From assembly GCA_024104275.1 (NCBI GenBank), contig JAGGHK010000001.1, forward strand, positions 186,001 to 250,000: a stretch of DNA of 64,000 nucleotides. The letters are read 5' to 3'. Under the pieces are notes generated by a model. It saw only the letters and a list, made by a program, of their open reading frames with translations, had not been told where the DNA came from and made no database searches. Below are positions 24,965 to 35,492 of the stretch, piece after piece. Position numbers and translations under genes: made by a program. This DNA comes from Bifidobacterium sp. Its GTDB lineage: Bacteria > Actinomycetota > Actinomycetes > Actinomycetales > Bifidobacteriaceae. Each line of letters starts with the position of its first letter. Position 1 is the stretch's first letter.

Positions 24965-27445
24965 TCATTCGTTGTCGCTGCCGGTGCTCATGGCGGCTTT
25001 GGCGGTGGCCTTGACGTCCTGGTTCTTCACGTCGGAGTATACGAAGCCGGTGTAATCCGGGTGATCGTAGCCCTCGTCGACGGCGAACTGGAAGGCATCC
25101 TTGCGGAACTGTTCCAGCTTGTCGATCTCGTGGCTGTACTTGTCGGCGTCGAGCGTGCGCAGCGCCTCGGCGGTCAGCTCGTAGCGATCCATGTCGTTGA
25201 CGCGCACCATGTCGTACGGCGTGGTGGTGGAGCCCTGTTCCTTGTAGCCGTGAACGTTGAAGTTGTCGTGGTTCGGACGGTTGAAGATGATGGACTGGAT
25301 GTCGTGGGCATAGGAATGATACGCGAAGAGGACCGGCTTGTCGGCGGTGAAGAGTTCGGTGAACTCGTCGTCGGTCAAAGCCTCGTCGTTGTCCTTGGGG
25401 CTCTGCAATTTCAGGATGTCAACGACGTTGACGACCTTGAACTTGATGCCGAACTCCTTGAGCTTCTCGCTGGCGGCCATGGTCTCCAGAGTGGGGACGT
25501 CGCCGACGCAGGCGAGCACGATCTGCGCTTCGTCATTGTTCTTGGCGGTGGAGGCCCACTTCCACTCGGCTGCGCCCTTCTTCAGCTCTTCACGAGCCTC
25601 GTCGAGGGTGAGCCAGGTGGCGGCGGGCTGCTTGCCGGCGAAGATGGCGTTGATCTTGTTGGTGGACTTGAAGGCCTTCTCGGCGACGGCCAGCAGCATG
25701 TTGGCGTCGGCGGGGAAGTACTCGGCCACAACGTGATCGTTGTTGAAGGTCTTGTTCAGCAGAACGGAGCTCACGCCCGGGTCCTGGTGGGAGAAGCCGT
25801 TGTGGTCCTGGCGCCACACGTGCGAGGAGATCAGCATGTTGATCGAAGCGACGGGCTTGCGCCACGGAATGTGACGGACCGTGGCCTCAAGCCACTTGGC
25901 GTGCTGGTTCAACATGGAATCGATCACGTGGGCGAAGGACTCGTAAGTGCTCCAGATGCCGTGACGGCCGGTGAGGACGTAGCCCTCGAGGAAGCCTTCC
26001 ATCTGGTGCTCGGAAAGCTGCTCGATGACCTGGCCGGTGACGGCCAGGTGCTCATCGGTCTGTTCGGAGAGATAGCCGTTGTCCCACTGCTTGTTGGTGA
26101 CCTCATAGGCCGCCTGCAGACGGTTGGACGCGGTCTCGTCAGGTCCGAAGATACGGAACGAATCCGGGTTCATCTTGATGATGTCGCGGGTGTAGTTGCC
26201 CAGCTGACGGGTGGCTTCGAGCTGACCCCAGCCGTGGCCGTACTCCTTGACACCCTTGACTTCGTAAGCGTCCAGGTCGGGGAGCTTCAGATCCTCGCGG
26301 ATGCGGCCGCCGTTGGCGTTCGGGTTCTGGCCTATACGCAGTTCGCCCTTGGGCATGAAGTTGGTGACCTCGGGACGGATCGCACCCTTCTCGTCGAAGA
26401 GCTCTTCCGGCTTGTAGGATTCCATCCAGCCTTTAAGGACCTGGAAATGAGCCTCGGTGTCACGGGCGCTGGCCAGCGGCACCTGGTGGGCGCGCCAGGA
26501 ACCTTCGGTCTTCTTGCCGTCGATGTACTTCGGGCAGGTCCAGCCCTTCGGCGTGCGGAAGATGATCATCGGATAGGTCGGACGATCCATATCGTCGGTC
26601 TGCGCCTTGGCCTTGATGTCGCAGATCTTGTCGAAGACTTCTTCGAGCATGTCGGCGAAGCGACGGTGGATGGACATGTGGTCCTCATCGTCGAAGCCGG
26701 CAACGAACTCGTAGGGCTCGTAGCCCATGCCCTCGAAGAACTCGTGGAGCTCCTCATCGGGGATACGGGAAAGAATGGACGGGTTGGCGATCTTGTAGCC
26801 GTTCAAATGCAGGATCGGCAGCACGATGCCGTCGGTGCGCGGGTTGACGAGCTTGTTGGACTGCCAGCTGGTGGCCAGCGGGCCGGTCTCGGCCTCGCCG
26901 TCGCCCACAACCGCGGGCACGAAGAGGCTCGGGTTGTTCATGATGGCGCCGTAGGCGTGGCTCAGCGCGTAGCCGAGCTCGCCGCCCTCATGGATCGAGC
27001 CCGGGGTCTCCGGCGCGAAGTGCGAGGGAATGCCGCCCGGATAGGAGAACTGGCGGAAGAACTTCTGCAGCCCCGCCTCATCCCTGGTGATGTTCGGATA
27101 ATACTCGGTGTAGGTACCGTCGAGATAGGACTGCGAGGTGCCTGCGGGGCCGCCGTGGCCGGGGCCCATGATGAACACGGTGTTCTGCTGATGATCCGCG
27201 ATGAGGCGGTTGATATGGCCGAACAGGAAGTTCAGGCCAGGGGTGGTGCCCCAGTGGCCGACGAGACGGTACTTGACGTCCTTGCGGGTGAAGGGTTCCT
27301 TCATCAGAGGATTGCTACGAAGATAGATCTGACCGATGGAAAGATAGTTGGCGGTGCGCCAATACTTGTCGACTCCCTCAAGAGCCTCATCAGAAACCGG
27401 CTTGCCGAGCTTCTTCCACGGGGTGCCAATAACAGGACTAGTCAT
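24965..27445 (-). CDS. xfp: D-xylulose 5-phosphate/D-fructose 6-phosphate phosphoketolase
   Basis: 826 residues, the usual length. The thiamine-diphosphate enzyme splits fructose 6-phosphate or xylulose 5-phosphate into acetyl phosphate plus a sugar phosphate and defines the bifid shunt. Motifs: [52 protein letters not shown], the cofactor-binding [14 protein letters not shown], and [16 protein letters not shown]. The acetyl phosphate is used by ackA next door, with pta giving acetyl-CoA. Divergent from guaA across a 445-bp AT-rich spacer. Confidence 0.97.
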   Translation of the reverse strand: MTSPVIGTPWKKLGKPVSDEALEGVDKYWRTANYLSIGQIYLRSNPLMKEPFTRKDVKYRLVGHWGTTPGLNFLFGHINRLIADHQQNTVFIMGPGHGGPAGTSQSYLDGTYTEYYPNITRDEAGLQKFFRQFSYPGGIPSHFAPETPGSIHEGGELGYALSHAYGAIMNNPSLFVPAVVGDGEAETGPLATSWQSNKLVNPRTDGIVLPILHLNGYKIANPSILSRIPDEELHEFFEGMGYEPYEFVAGFDDEDHMSIHRRFADMLEEVFDKICDIKAKAQTDDMDRPTYPMIIFRTPKGWTCPKYIDGKKTEGSWRAHQVPLASARDTEAHFQVLKGWMESYKPEELFDEKGAIRPEVTNFMPKGELRIGQNPNANGGRIREDLKLPDLDAYEVKGVKEYGHGWGQLEATRQLGNYTRDIIKMNPDSFRIFGPDETASNRLQAAYEVTNKQWDNGYLSEQTDEHLAVTGQVIEQLSEHQMEGFLEGYVLTGRHGIWSTYESFAHVIDSMLNQHAKWLEATVRHIPWRKPVASINMLISSHVWRQDHNGFSHQDPGVSSVLLNKTFNNDHVVAEYFPADANMLLAVAEKAFKSTNKINAIFAGKQPAATWLTLDEAREELKKGAAEWKWASTAKNNDEAQIVLACVGDVPTLETMAASEKLKEFGIKFKVVNVVDILKLQSPKDNDEALTDDEFTELFTADKPVLFAYHSYAHDIQSIIFNRPNHDNFNVHGYKEQGSTTTPYDMVRVNDMDRYELTAEALRTLDADKYSHEIDKLEQFRKDAFQFAVDEGYDHPDYTGFVYSDVKNQDVKATAKAAMSTGSDNE

Positions 27446-27890
27446 TTATGCTCCTGTACTCCTGTACACATTGTGTGCAATTGATTATTTTCTTCGGGCC
27501 CAAACCTTTGTTACTATTGATGTTCAGGGTTCGTGCCCAATCGATGTTCACTTTACGTGGCGACTCAGACTTTTGGACGTTTTTTTGCATCTATGTGCAT
27601 ATTTGAGATGTTTTTGTTAAATAATGTTGTATTATACCAAAAATATGTGAGGTTTTCGAACGTGAAAAAACAACTTGCAAACGTTGAAATTGAGCCACAA
27701 ACTCCCAAGTACCAACGCTTAGCGATGTTCGATTCACAGAAAATTCACGCGGCGTGTTGCCTTTTGTGATGTTGTTTTTTGTTTGTTCCGAACCCACCGC
27801 GTAAACACTTGATTTTGTCGCCTTGAACCACGAGAATGGACACTACTTTATATCTGTTTCATACCGACAATATATATATAGGGAGAATCC
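27446..27890. other. AT-rich divergent promoter region between xfp and guaA
   Basis: 445 bp with no credible gene in either direction; short frames here lack start signals. Both strong genes start outward from it. I could not pick a unique -10/-35 pair. No riboswitch or hairpin was recognised. Confidence 0.5.
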
Positions 27891-29453
27891 ATGGCAAAAG
27901 GTCCAGTGCTTGTCGTTGACTTCGGCGCGCAATACGCCCAGCTGATCGCGCGGCGCGTGCGCGAGGCGCATGTCTATTCCGAATTGGTGCCGCATTCCAT
28001 GCCGGTGGACGAGATGTTGGCCAAGGATCCGAAGGCCATCATTCTTTCCGGTGGTCCCGCTTCTGTCTATGAGCCGGGCGCACCCGACATTGACAAGAAG
28101 ATTTTTGAGGCCGGGGTGCCGGTGCTGGGCATCTGCTATGGCTTCCAGGTCATGGCCAATGAGCTGGGTGGCAAGGTCGACAAGGCGGCACTTGGCGAAT
28201 ACGGCAAGACCGAGGCCGTGATCGACGATGCCGAAGGCGTGCTTGCCGGTTCGCCGAACGAACAGACCACGTGGATGAGCCATGGTGTGGCGGTTGAGAA
28301 AGCTCCGAAAGGCTTCAAAGTGCTCGCGCATACCGAAGGTGCCCCGGTGGCAGCGATGGAGGATGAATCCCGCAAGCTTTACGGCGTGCAGTGGCACCCT
28401 GAGGTGAAGCACACCCCGCTTGGCAACGAATTGTTCTCTACATTCCTTCACAAGTGTGCAGGCTTGCCCAGCGATTGGGACGCCGACAATATCATTGACA
28501 CACAGGTGAAGAAGATTCGCGAGGAGGTCGGCGATGCCGAGGTCATCTGCGGGCTTTCCGGCGGCGTTGATTCCGCAGTTGCGGCGACCCTGGTGCACAA
28601 GGCCATCGGCGACCAGCTCACCTGCGTCTTCGTCGACCACGGCATGCTGCGCAAGGGGGAGGCCGAGCAGGTCCGTCACGATTTCGTCAAGGCCACCGGC
28701 ATTCGCCTCGTTGAAGTCGATGCTTCCGAGGAGTTCCTGACAGCTCTGAAGGGCGTCACCGAGCCGGAACGCAAGCGCAAGATCATCGGCGAGAAGTTCA
28801 TACGCACCTTCGAGAAGGCCCAGAGGCAGGTCTTGGAAGAAGCCGGGGCCCGAGGCAAGGAAGTCAAGTTCCTCGTGCAGGGCACGCTTTACCCGGACGT
28901 CGTCGAATCCGGCGGCGGCGACGGCGCGGCCAACATCAAGTCGCACCACAACGTGGGCGGACTGCCCAAGGACGTCAAGTTCAAGCTCATTGAGCCGCTG
29001 CGCAGCCTGTTCAAGGACGAGGTGCGCGCCATCGGCACCAAGCTCGGCCTGCCCGACAACATCGTGTGGCGCCAGCCGTTCCCGGGCCCGGGTCTGGGCA
29101 TCCGTATCATCGGTGAGGTCACCCGCGAACGTCTCGACCTGCTGCGCGAGGCCGATGCCATCGCCCGCGAAGAGATGACCAGAGCCGGGCTCGACCGCGA
29201 CATCTGGCAGTGCCCGGTGGTCCTGCTCGCCAACGTCCATTCCGTGGGCGTGCAGGGCGATGAACGCACCTACGGCTCGCCGATTGTGCTGCGCCCGATC
29301 TCCTCGGACGATGCGATGACCGCTGACTGGTACCGTCTCCCGTACAACGTCTTGGCCACAATCTCCACGCGCATCACTAACGAATGCCGCGGCATCAACC
29401 GCGTGGTGCTCGACTGCACCTCCAAGCCGCCGGCCACCATCGAGTGGGAGTGA
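27891..29453 (+). CDS. guaA: GMP synthase (glutamine-hydrolysing)
   Basis: 520 residues. Makes GMP from XMP, glutamine and ATP. The N-terminal class I amidotransferase has [10 protein letters not shown] (nucleophile Cys) and the WHPEV His-Glu pair. The ATP pyrophosphatase domain has [11 protein letters not shown], and the C-terminal dimer domain ends KPPATIEWE. The GGGAGAA before the ATG at 27891 is the ribosome-binding site. The xpt-pbuX purine salvage genes lie 5 kb downstream. Confidence 0.96.
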   Translation: MAKGPVLVVDFGAQYAQLIARRVREAHVYSELVPHSMPVDEMLAKDPKAIILSGGPASVYEPGAPDIDKKIFEAGVPVLGICYGFQVMANELGGKVDKAALGEYGKTEAVIDDAEGVLAGSPNEQTTWMSHGVAVEKAPKGFKVLAHTEGAPVAAMEDESRKLYGVQWHPEVKHTPLGNELFSTFLHKCAGLPSDWDADNIIDTQVKKIREEVGDAEVICGLSGGVDSAVAATLVHKAIGDQLTCVFVDHGMLRKGEAEQVRHDFVKATGIRLVEVDASEEFLTALKGVTEPERKRKIIGEKFIRTFEKAQRQVLEEAGARGKEVKFLVQGTLYPDVVESGGGDGAANIKSHHNVGGLPKDVKFKLIEPLRSLFKDEVRAIGTKLGLPDNIVWRQPFPGPGLGIRIIGEVTRERLDLLREADAIAREEMTRAGLDRDIWQCPVVLLANVHSVGVQGDERTYGSPIVLRPISSDDAMTADWYRLPYNVLATISTRITNECRGINRVVLDCTSKPPATIEWE

Positions 29454-29500
29454 CACAGTGACATTGGCCGCGCTCATCGCATGATTATTAAGTGTTGACG

Positions 29501-29533
29501 ATGGTGCCCCTCGTTTCGGCGTAAGGGCACCAT
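29501..29533 (+). terminator. Terminator of guaA
   Basis: ATGGTGCCC (29501-29509) and GGGCACCAT (29525-29533), perfect 9-bp arms followed by TGCTTTGT. Confidence 0.65.
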
Positions 29534-29589
29534 TGCTTTGTAAAATATAGAAATGAGAGTATCAAAAAAGATTTGAGACAGGGAAACAG

Positions 29590-29953
29590 TGAAGTAAGCG
29601 CAAACGCCACCTGGTTGGTGGTGTCCGGCTTGGTATTGGTCGGCGCGAACCTGCCGCTCAACGTGATTTCGGCGATAAGTATGGGACTGGCGACCGCTGC
29701 GTCGTTCAGCATCTGCATCGTGTTCTTCCAGAAGCGCACCACTTCGGCGGCCGACACCGCGCGCCTGTCCGGAATGGCACAGTCCAGTGGCTATCTTTTC
29801 GCCGCCATCGGCCCGGTCGCGCTGGGCGCTCTGAACGGCCTGCTCCATTCGTGGACGCCCATCATCGTCCTCGTCCTCATTGTCATCGTCACGATGTTCG
29901 TTGCCGGTTTGGTCATTATCAATCATCGCGATATCTACGAGGGGCTAGACTGA
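29590..29953 (+). pseudogene. C-terminal remnant of a major-facilitator (CynX/NimT-like) transporter
   Basis: The frame encodes about 120 residues with four membrane segments: NATWLVVSGLVLVGANL, a second ending SFSICIVFFQ, the family-typical RLSGMAQSSGYLFAAIGPVALGALNGLLHSW stretch (split here only by length), and LVLIVIVTMFVAGLVII. These are the last helices of a 12-helix transporter. There is no start with a ribosome-binding site, and the first two-thirds is absent, so it is a deletion remnant. It abuts the guaA terminator and the aldo/keto reductase. Confidence 0.7.
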
Positions 29954-29991
29954 ATACTATTAGTGCAAAAGTAACCTGGAAGGCAGAAGCA

Positions 29992-30840
29992 ATGACGATT
30001 CTTACTGACACCTATACGCTCAACAACGGCGTGAAGATTCCCAAGATCGGGTTCGGCACCTGGCAGATTCCCGATGGGGAAGTGGCTTACGATTCGGTGC
30101 GTATGGCGCTGGACGCCGGCTACCGCCATATCGACACCGCCTACGTCTACGGCAACGAATGCAGCGTCGGGCGTGCCATCCGCGAATCGGGGATCGACCG
30201 CGACGAGATTTTCGTGACCTCGAAACTTCCGGCAGAGGTCAAAAAGGCCGATGAGGTATTGCCGCATTTCGAAAAGACCATGGAAAACCTTGGTCTCGAC
30301 CGGCTTGACCTCTATCTGATTCACGCGCCTTGGCCCTGGGCCCACGCCGGAATGATGCGCATGGATGAGGAGAACCTGGCCGTTTGGAACGAAATGGAGA
30401 AGATTTATCATTCCGGACGTGTGCGTGCGATTGGGGTATCGAACTTCGATAATCTTGATTTGAAGAACATCCTTCATCGTGCGGAGGTGACCCCTGCCGT
30501 CAACCAGATTCAGTATTACGTTGGTGCCACCGAACCGCGGAACAGGACGTGCGCGCAATCCCACGGACTGCTTATCGAGGCCTATTCGCCGCTGGCCACC
30601 GGCGGGTTGCTTGACTCGCCGAAACTCAAGGCGATGGCCGAAAAGTACGGGGTTTCGACGGTTCAGCTGGCGATTCGTTTCTGTCTGCAGAACGGCGTGT
30701 TGCCGTTGCCTAAGGCCACTCATCGCGAGCACATCGAGGCCAACGCACAGGTCGATTTCACCATCAGCGACGCGGACATGGATAAGCTGAATGCGTTCGA
30801 TGACCCGAATCCGGACAACCACAATCCCAGCCAGCGTTGA
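29992..30840 (+). CDS. Aldo/keto reductase (second copy)
   Basis: 282 residues, paralogous to the one at 12025. The tetrad is intact: Asp48, Tyr53, Lys78, His111. GFGTWQIPDGE, IGVSNF and LPLPKATHREHI are present. The ATG at 29992 follows GGAAGG; a longer frame starting at 29851 overlaps the MFS remnant and is not used. Unlike the first copy it lacks the MerR-type operator. Probably a broad aldehyde or keto-sugar reductase. Confidence 0.88.
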   Translation: MTILTDTYTLNNGVKIPKIGFGTWQIPDGEVAYDSVRMALDAGYRHIDTAYVYGNECSVGRAIRESGIDRDEIFVTSKLPAEVKKADEVLPHFEKTMENLGLDRLDLYLIHAPWPWAHAGMMRMDEENLAVWNEMEKIYHSGRVRAIGVSNFDNLDLKNILHRAEVTPAVNQIQYYVGATEPRNRTCAQSHGLLIEAYSPLATGGLLDSPKLKAMAEKYGVSTVQLAIRFCLQNGVLPLPKATHREHIEANAQVDFTISDADMDKLNAFDDPNPDNHNPSQR

Positions 30841-30874
30841 GCGTCTACTGGTACGAGTGATCCTGAAAATTCAG

Positions 30875-30920
30875 ACAAAAGCCGTGATTCCATTTTGATT
30901 ACTGGAATCACGGCTTTTGT
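30875..30920. terminator. Bidirectional terminator
   Basis: 18-bp perfect arms (ACAAAAGCCGTGATTCCA and its complement at 30903-30920) around a 10-nt loop, between the aldo/keto reductase and the small minus-strand gene. Confidence 0.8.
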
Positions 30921-30993
30921 GAATCACTGTAACCGATACTGGTCCTATTGATCGGTTTCCGACATATCCCCGTAAATCTGTAATAGAAGAAGT

Positions 30994-31338
30994 CTACGGA
31001 CGGATGGTATCGAGTAAGGCTTCGATTTCGCGGTTTCGCCGCTCGACATTCCCGTTATCGGTATTGAACAGGTCGAGCATCTGACGGGCGACATTCAACG
31101 TTTCTTTGTCACGCTCGCTGGCATCGGTGAGCGTGGAGATGTTGACGAACGTCTCCAATGATTTCTGATCGTTATCGGCTATCGCGCGTTTCACGATTCC
31201 CTGCAGCATGATTTTGAGGTTTCTTGTGCTTTTGCGGTTCTCCCGACGGCGTTCGAAATAGGGCAGGAACAGGGCGACCAGCACTGCTGCGGTCTCGGCG
31301 ACGGCGGTGGCCCATTCTGCAAGCGATCCGATTTCCAT
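30994..31338 (-). CDS. Small membrane-anchored protein of unknown function
   Basis: 114 residues. One hydrophobic segment at about residues 8-25 (EWATAVAETAAVLVALFLPYF) followed by a basic stretch (ERRRENRKSTRN) predicts an N-terminal anchor with a cytoplasmic, mostly helical tail. The tail is charged (DASERDKETLNVARQMLDLF). No motif recognised. It is alone between a terminator and the divergent peptidase gene. Similar short anchored proteins occur in phage and mobile regions, but nothing here proves that origin. Confidence 0.55.
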   Translation of the reverse strand: MEIGSLAEWATAVAETAAVLVALFLPYFERRRENRKSTRNLKIMLQGIVKRAIADNDQKSLETFVNISTLTDASERDKETLNVARQMLDLFNTDNGNVERRNREIEALLDTIRP

Positions 31339-31526
31339 GATATATCACCAACTTTTCCTCAAATATGCAACAACTTATGAAGTGTACACCTTAAGGAAAA
31401 GGTAGGTGTAAAGCGAATTCTGCCTTCGGCGTGATATAGGTGATAATTTTTTGATGGCAGATTCGGGAAAACATGGTTTAATGTAGTCGGAATATTTCTT
31501 TCATGTTGAAAGGAAACAAGGAAAAT

Positions 31527-32699
31527 ATGAACGAAAACGAAGCCATGGACCTGTTGAAGAAATTCGTCAGGCTGCATACCGAGAACGGCAACGAGAAAGT
31601 CGTCGCCGACGAGATCAAGGTGATTTTCGATCGTGCCGGCGTGCCCTGCAAGGTCCTTCCGTTGGAAGAGGACCCGGCCCGCGCAAACCTGGTCGCCGAA
31701 CTCGGCCACGGCGAACCGGTTCTTGGCATCACCGGACATATGGACACCGTCTCGGCACAACAGGAAGGCTGGAAAACCGACCCGTTCAAGGTCACCGAAG
31801 ACGGGGATCTGATTTACGGCCGCGGTGTAACCGACATGAAGGCCGGTCTTGCAGCCATGGTTTTCGCCATGCTCGACTTGAAGAAGCACGAAGATCAGAT
31901 TCATGGCACCGTGCGTTTCCTGGCCACCGCCGGCGAGGAGGTCGGTATGCCTGGTGCCGCGGCGCTCGAAAAGCAAGACTATATGAAAGGCGTCGAGGCA
32001 TTGCTCGTGGGCGAGCCATCCGGCTACAACATCGTCTATGCCAGCAAAGGCGAGCTCAACCTCGACATCGCCATGAAGGGCAAGGCCGCGCACAGCTCGA
32101 CACCCGCACTCGGCATCAACGCCGTCGAGAACCTGCTCGAGTTCCTCGATGCTGTTTCCAAGCGTATCAAGGCGGCGGCCTCCGGTAAGAGCAATCCCGA
32201 CCTCGGCGACACTGTCTACAACATCGACGTCATCCGCGGCGGCCAGCAGGTCAACGCGATCCCAGAATCGGCCAGCGCAGAGATTAACATCCGCGTCATC
32301 CCGGAATTCGATAATAAGCAAATTCTGACGATTCTCGACGACGAGGTTGCAAAATTCAACGCAAGCCACAAAGCGACCGTCTCCTACACCGTGGGTATGG
32401 ATATCATCCCGGTAATCGGGCCGAAGGACGCCAAGCTCGTCGACATCGTCAAGTCCGTGGGGGAGCGTCATCTGAAGGAGCAGGGCAAGTCGGCCGAGAT
32501 CCCGATGTTCGGCGTTTCCGGAGGTACCGATGGCAGCGTGCTCTTGCTCGACAGTCCCAAGGACACCGCCTACGTGATGTTCGGGCCGGGCAATGAAACG
32601 ATGCACTGCGTTAACGAAAGCCTGCCCAAGGCGATGTACTTCGACTTCATCGGTATCTATGAAGACATCATCAACGAATACATGGGTATCGAAAAATAG
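31527..32699 (+). CDS. M20-family metallopeptidase/deacylase (ArgE/DapE type)
   Basis: 390 residues. Two-zinc amidohydrolase: His71 and Asp73 in GHMDT, Asp103 in GRGVTDMKAG, Glu137-Glu138 in AGEEVG, and a late MHCVNE His. The lid domain has KAAHSSTPALGINAVENLL and NAIPESASAEINIRV. The ArgE/DapE group releases acyl groups from amino acids or cleaves dipeptides; specificity is not evident. The ATG at 31527 follows AAGGAAAAT; the frame upstream to 31503 contains another AAGGAAA site, less well placed. Confidence 0.88.
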   Translation: MNENEAMDLLKKFVRLHTENGNEKVVADEIKVIFDRAGVPCKVLPLEEDPARANLVAELGHGEPVLGITGHMDTVSAQQEGWKTDPFKVTEDGDLIYGRGVTDMKAGLAAMVFAMLDLKKHEDQIHGTVRFLATAGEEVGMPGAAALEKQDYMKGVEALLVGEPSGYNIVYASKGELNLDIAMKGKAAHSSTPALGINAVENLLEFLDAVSKRIKAAASGKSNPDLGDTVYNIDVIRGGQQVNAIPESASAEINIRVIPEFDNKQILTILDDEVAKFNASHKATVSYTVGMDIIPVIGPKDAKLVDIVKSVGERHLKEQGKSAEIPMFGVSGGTDGSVLLLDSPKDTAYVMFGPGNETMHCVNESLPKAMYFDFIGIYEDIINEYMGIEK

Positions 32700-32780
32700 T
32701 GAAACAATAAATGGCTTATTGTGTTTGAGCATTGGTCAGTAATATTCGTTGACTTGTTGATAAGCTGAAGCGGTGTACAT

Positions 32781-32823
32781 GAATGGGTCTCATCGAATAG
32801 TTGAATTTCGGTGAGACCCATTC
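32781..32823. terminator. Terminator between convergent genes
   Basis: GAATGGGTCTCA (32781-32792) and TGAGACCCATTC (32812-32823), 12-bp perfect arms, then ATTATTAATTATT. It separates the M20 gene from pbuX. Confidence 0.75.
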
Positions 32824-32879
32824 ATTATTAATTATTGCTAATCGTTATTATCAGAGATTTCACGCAGAAATTTCCTGTT

Positions 32880-34436
32880 TCAGTCTTTGGCTTCTTTCTT
32901 ATCACTGTTCGTATTAACCAGGAAATGTTCTTCGCTGGGCAGCACGGCGTTGAGGATCACCGCGACCACGAACGAGACCGCGATGCAGTTGGTGGCGAAG
33001 ATCGACTGGAAAAGCTGCGGGAACTGGGCGAAGATGCCGCCGACCTGTGTGAAGCCGATGCCGATGGTCAGCGAGAGCGCCGCGATGGTGGTGTTGCGCT
33101 GGCTGAAGCCCGCCTCGGCGATCATCTGGAAGCCGGAGAGGATGATGTTGCCGAACATCATGATGGTGCAGCCGCCGAGCACCGCCTGCGGCATCGAGTT
33201 GAAGAGCTGAGCGACGGCCGGCACGAAGCTGGCGAGGATCAAAATGAGTCCGCCGGAAAGGATGACCTTGCGGTTGACGACCTTGGTGACTGCCACGAGC
33301 CCGATGTTCTGGGCGAACGAGGTGAGCGGCAGGCAGCCGAACAGACCGGAAACCGTTGAAATGAGGCCGTCCCCGGCGATGGCTCCGGAAGTTTCCTGAT
33401 CGGTGGGCAGACGGTTCAGGCCGACATTCGAAAGCGCTGCCGTATCGCCCAGAACCTCGACGGAGGAGACCACATAAAGAAGGGCGAAGGAGATGATGGA
33501 GCCTACATCGAACGTCGGGGCGAACGGCATGAAATGCGGAACGCTGACGACCTGCAGATGCTGGAAACCAGAGAAATCGACCTTGCCGAAGAAAATGGCG
33601 ACGATATAACCGACCACCAGACCGAAGAGGATGGAAAGCTGCTTGACGGTGCCCTTCATCAAAAGCTGGAAAGCGAGACAGGCGACCAGCGAAATGAGCC
33701 CCAGCGTAAGGTTCTGCCAGCTGCCGAAATCCTTGGCTCCCGTGCCGCCGCCGAACGAGGAAGCACCGGTGGAAAGCAATGAAAAACCGATGGAAGTAAC
33801 GACGATGGCGGAGACGATCGGCGGCACGTATTTCTTCCAGAATTGGGCGGTGAGGCCGAGAACCAGTTCGAGCAGACCGCCGACAATCACGGCTCCGACA
33901 AGTGCCCCATACCCCTGTTTGCCCACGATGGCGGTGGCTGCGGCGACGTAGGTGAAGGAGATGCCGGTGACCATGGGCAGGCGGCTGCCGACGCGCCAAA
34001 GCGGATAGAGCTGCAGACAGGTGCCGAGGCCGGCTACCAAGAGGCCGTTCTGGATGATCATCGCCGATTGCGACGGCGTCAGATGCGCGGCGGCGGTGAC
34101 CAGGAAAATCGGGGCTAGGTTGGCGACAAACATCGCCATGACGTGCTGCAGGCCGAAGGGGATGCCGCGCCAGAAGGAAATCTGGCCGTTCAGGCTTCTC
34201 AAGGCCTCTTCAGTGCTGGGTTTTGGTTGTTTGGAACCGTTTGCTGCTGCGTCGCTGCCGGTGCGTTTGCGCCATGGCAGATGAGAGGTCAATCCTGAAA
34301 CCGCTTTGTTCTCGGATTCCGGATTGGCGGTTGACGAAGCAGATGCCGATTTATCGGCTGTCTTGTTTACATCATGTGATGAATTGATATTCGATGGTTC
34401 GGTCTCACTGTGGGTGCCGTGCTGATCAGTGCTCAA
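32880..34436 (-). CDS. pbuX: Xanthine/uracil permease (NCS2 family)
   Basis: 518 residues. After an unusual polar, Ser/Asn-rich extension (1-90), about 12-14 membrane segments follow, starting at PFGLQHVMAMFVANLAPIFLV. Family marks include the QxP-like GGLLELVLGL region, and GDGLISTVSGLFGCLPLTSFAQNIGL, the NCS2 signature region. It imports xanthine or uracil with protons. Downstream of xpt by 93 bp on the same strand, so the pair takes up and phosphoribosylates xanthine. The extension has no recognisable domain. Confidence 0.88.
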   Translation of the reverse strand: MSTDQHGTHSETEPSNINSSHDVNKTADKSASASSTANPESENKAVSGLTSHLPWRKRTGSDAAANGSKQPKPSTEEALRSLNGQISFWRGIPFGLQHVMAMFVANLAPIFLVTAAAHLTPSQSAMIIQNGLLVAGLGTCLQLYPLWRVGSRLPMVTGISFTYVAAATAIVGKQGYGALVGAVIVGGLLELVLGLTAQFWKKYVPPIVSAIVVTSIGFSLLSTGASSFGGGTGAKDFGSWQNLTLGLISLVACLAFQLLMKGTVKQLSILFGLVVGYIVAIFFGKVDFSGFQHLQVVSVPHFMPFAPTFDVGSIISFALLYVVSSVEVLGDTAALSNVGLNRLPTDQETSGAIAGDGLISTVSGLFGCLPLTSFAQNIGLVAVTKVVNRKVILSGGLILILASFVPAVAQLFNSMPQAVLGGCTIMMFGNIILSGFQMIAEAGFSQRNTTIAALSLTIGIGFTQVGGIFAQFPQLFQSIFATNCIAVSFVVAVILNAVLPSEEHFLVNTNSDKKEAKD

Positions 34437-34529
34437 AGGGTCTCTTTTCCTGATGAAATTGAGATAGTGCTGACAGCCAAAAAGTGTACGCCCGGCAGTG
34501 GGCAGTTTGGTTTTATCGCGTTTCCCAGA

Positions 34530-35108
34530 CTATGCGAACTCGATGGTGCCTTTGTCTCCATCCATCGCCTTGACAATGGCTAGGGAAGCGACGTTGTAAC
34601 CGGCTTCACGCAGTTCCTTGCCGCCGCGCTGGAAGCCTTTTTCGATGGCGATGCCGATGCCTTCGATGACGACGCCCGCTTCGTTGCAGATGTCGATGAG
34701 GCCGTGCATGGCCTTGCCGTTGGCGAGGAAGTCGTCGATGAGCAGCACGTGCTCGCCTTCGGTGAGGAAGCGCTTGGAGACGATGACAGGGAATTCCTTC
34801 TGCTTCGTATAGGAATAGACTTTGGCGGAGTACTGGTCGCCGTCAAGGTTGATGGACTGCGATTTCTTCGCGAACACGACCGGAACATTGCCGAAATGCT
34901 GGGCCGCGATACATGCGATGCCGATGCCGCTGGCCTCGATGGTCAGGATCTTGTCGATTTTCTTGCCGGCAAAGATGCGTGCCCATTCGGCACCCATGTC
35001 GTTGAAAAGCGTCACGTCGCACTGGTGGTTGAGGAAGGCATCGACCTTGAGCACGTCTCCCGGCTTGACGGTTCCGTCCCGACGAATCCTGTCTTCAAGT
35101 TCCTTCAT
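34530..35108 (-). CDS. xpt: Xanthine phosphoribosyltransferase
   Basis: 192 residues. Converts xanthine and PRPP to XMP, feeding GuaA. The PRPP-binding motif [14 protein letters not shown] and the hood segment [18 protein letters not shown] mark the Xpt group of purine transferases. GAGAGGATG overlaps the start at 35108. First gene of xpt-pbuX. The 130-bp leader was searched by eye for the conserved purine-riboswitch core and none was seen. Confidence 0.9.
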   Translation of the reverse strand: MKELEDRIRRDGTVKPGDVLKVDAFLNHQCDVTLFNDMGAEWARIFAGKKIDKILTIEASGIGIACIAAQHFGNVPVVFAKKSQSINLDGDQYSAKVYSYTKQKEFPVIVSKRFLTEGEHVLLIDDFLANGKAMHGLIDICNEAGVVIEGIGIAIEKGFQRGGKELREAGYNVASLAIVKAMDGDKGTIEFA

Positions 35109-35241
35109 GTCATCCTCTCGTTTCCGTCGTTCAAAGGTTGCGGCGATGCCCCTGCAACGCGCATATATGGTCTACGAGCATAATCTCGGGAGGTGACGTT
35201 CATAAGCCGGATTTGGCGGTGATAATATGTTTCATTTATAT

Positions 35242-35361
35242 TCATCGTTTCTTAATAATTTCGTAAAAGGTATCGAAACGCCGTGGACTGCTACTTAAAG
35301 CTTTAAATAGCCTCAATATTTCGGTAATTTTCTTGCTGGCGTTTACATGAATGTTTGTCAT
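35242..35361 (-). CDS. Possible 39-residue basic peptide
   Basis: From ATG 35361 (AAGGA 7-8 nt upstream) a short frame encodes a Lys/Arg-rich peptide ending FYEIIKKR. It lies in the 380-bp spacer between xpt (-) and pcrA (+). No family, AT-rich; it may be chance. Confidence 0.25.
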   Translation of the reverse strand: MTNIHVNASKKITEILRLFKALSSSPRRFDTFYEIIKKR

Positions 35362-35492
35362 AAGAGGTTCCTTGATTTTGCTTTTAATGAGCGGTTCGAT
35401 GACAACTGTGTGTGATAGAAATGAAGTCCAATGGCAGGTGGGTGAGCCCGTGTTGAGGGCGCTTACGAAACGGTTTTTCGAAGGGAATGGGT

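Noticed and set aside
23177-27484. 1435-residue open frame antisense to pta and xfp
   Set aside because: It spans two certain genes in the mirror frame. High third-position GC in the real genes removes stops from the antisense frame. No family motif, no ribosome-binding site.
34980-35240. Guanine/xanthine riboswitch upstream of xpt
   Set aside because: xpt-pbuX is riboswitch-controlled in Bacillus, but the conserved core and pairing loops are not present in this leader.
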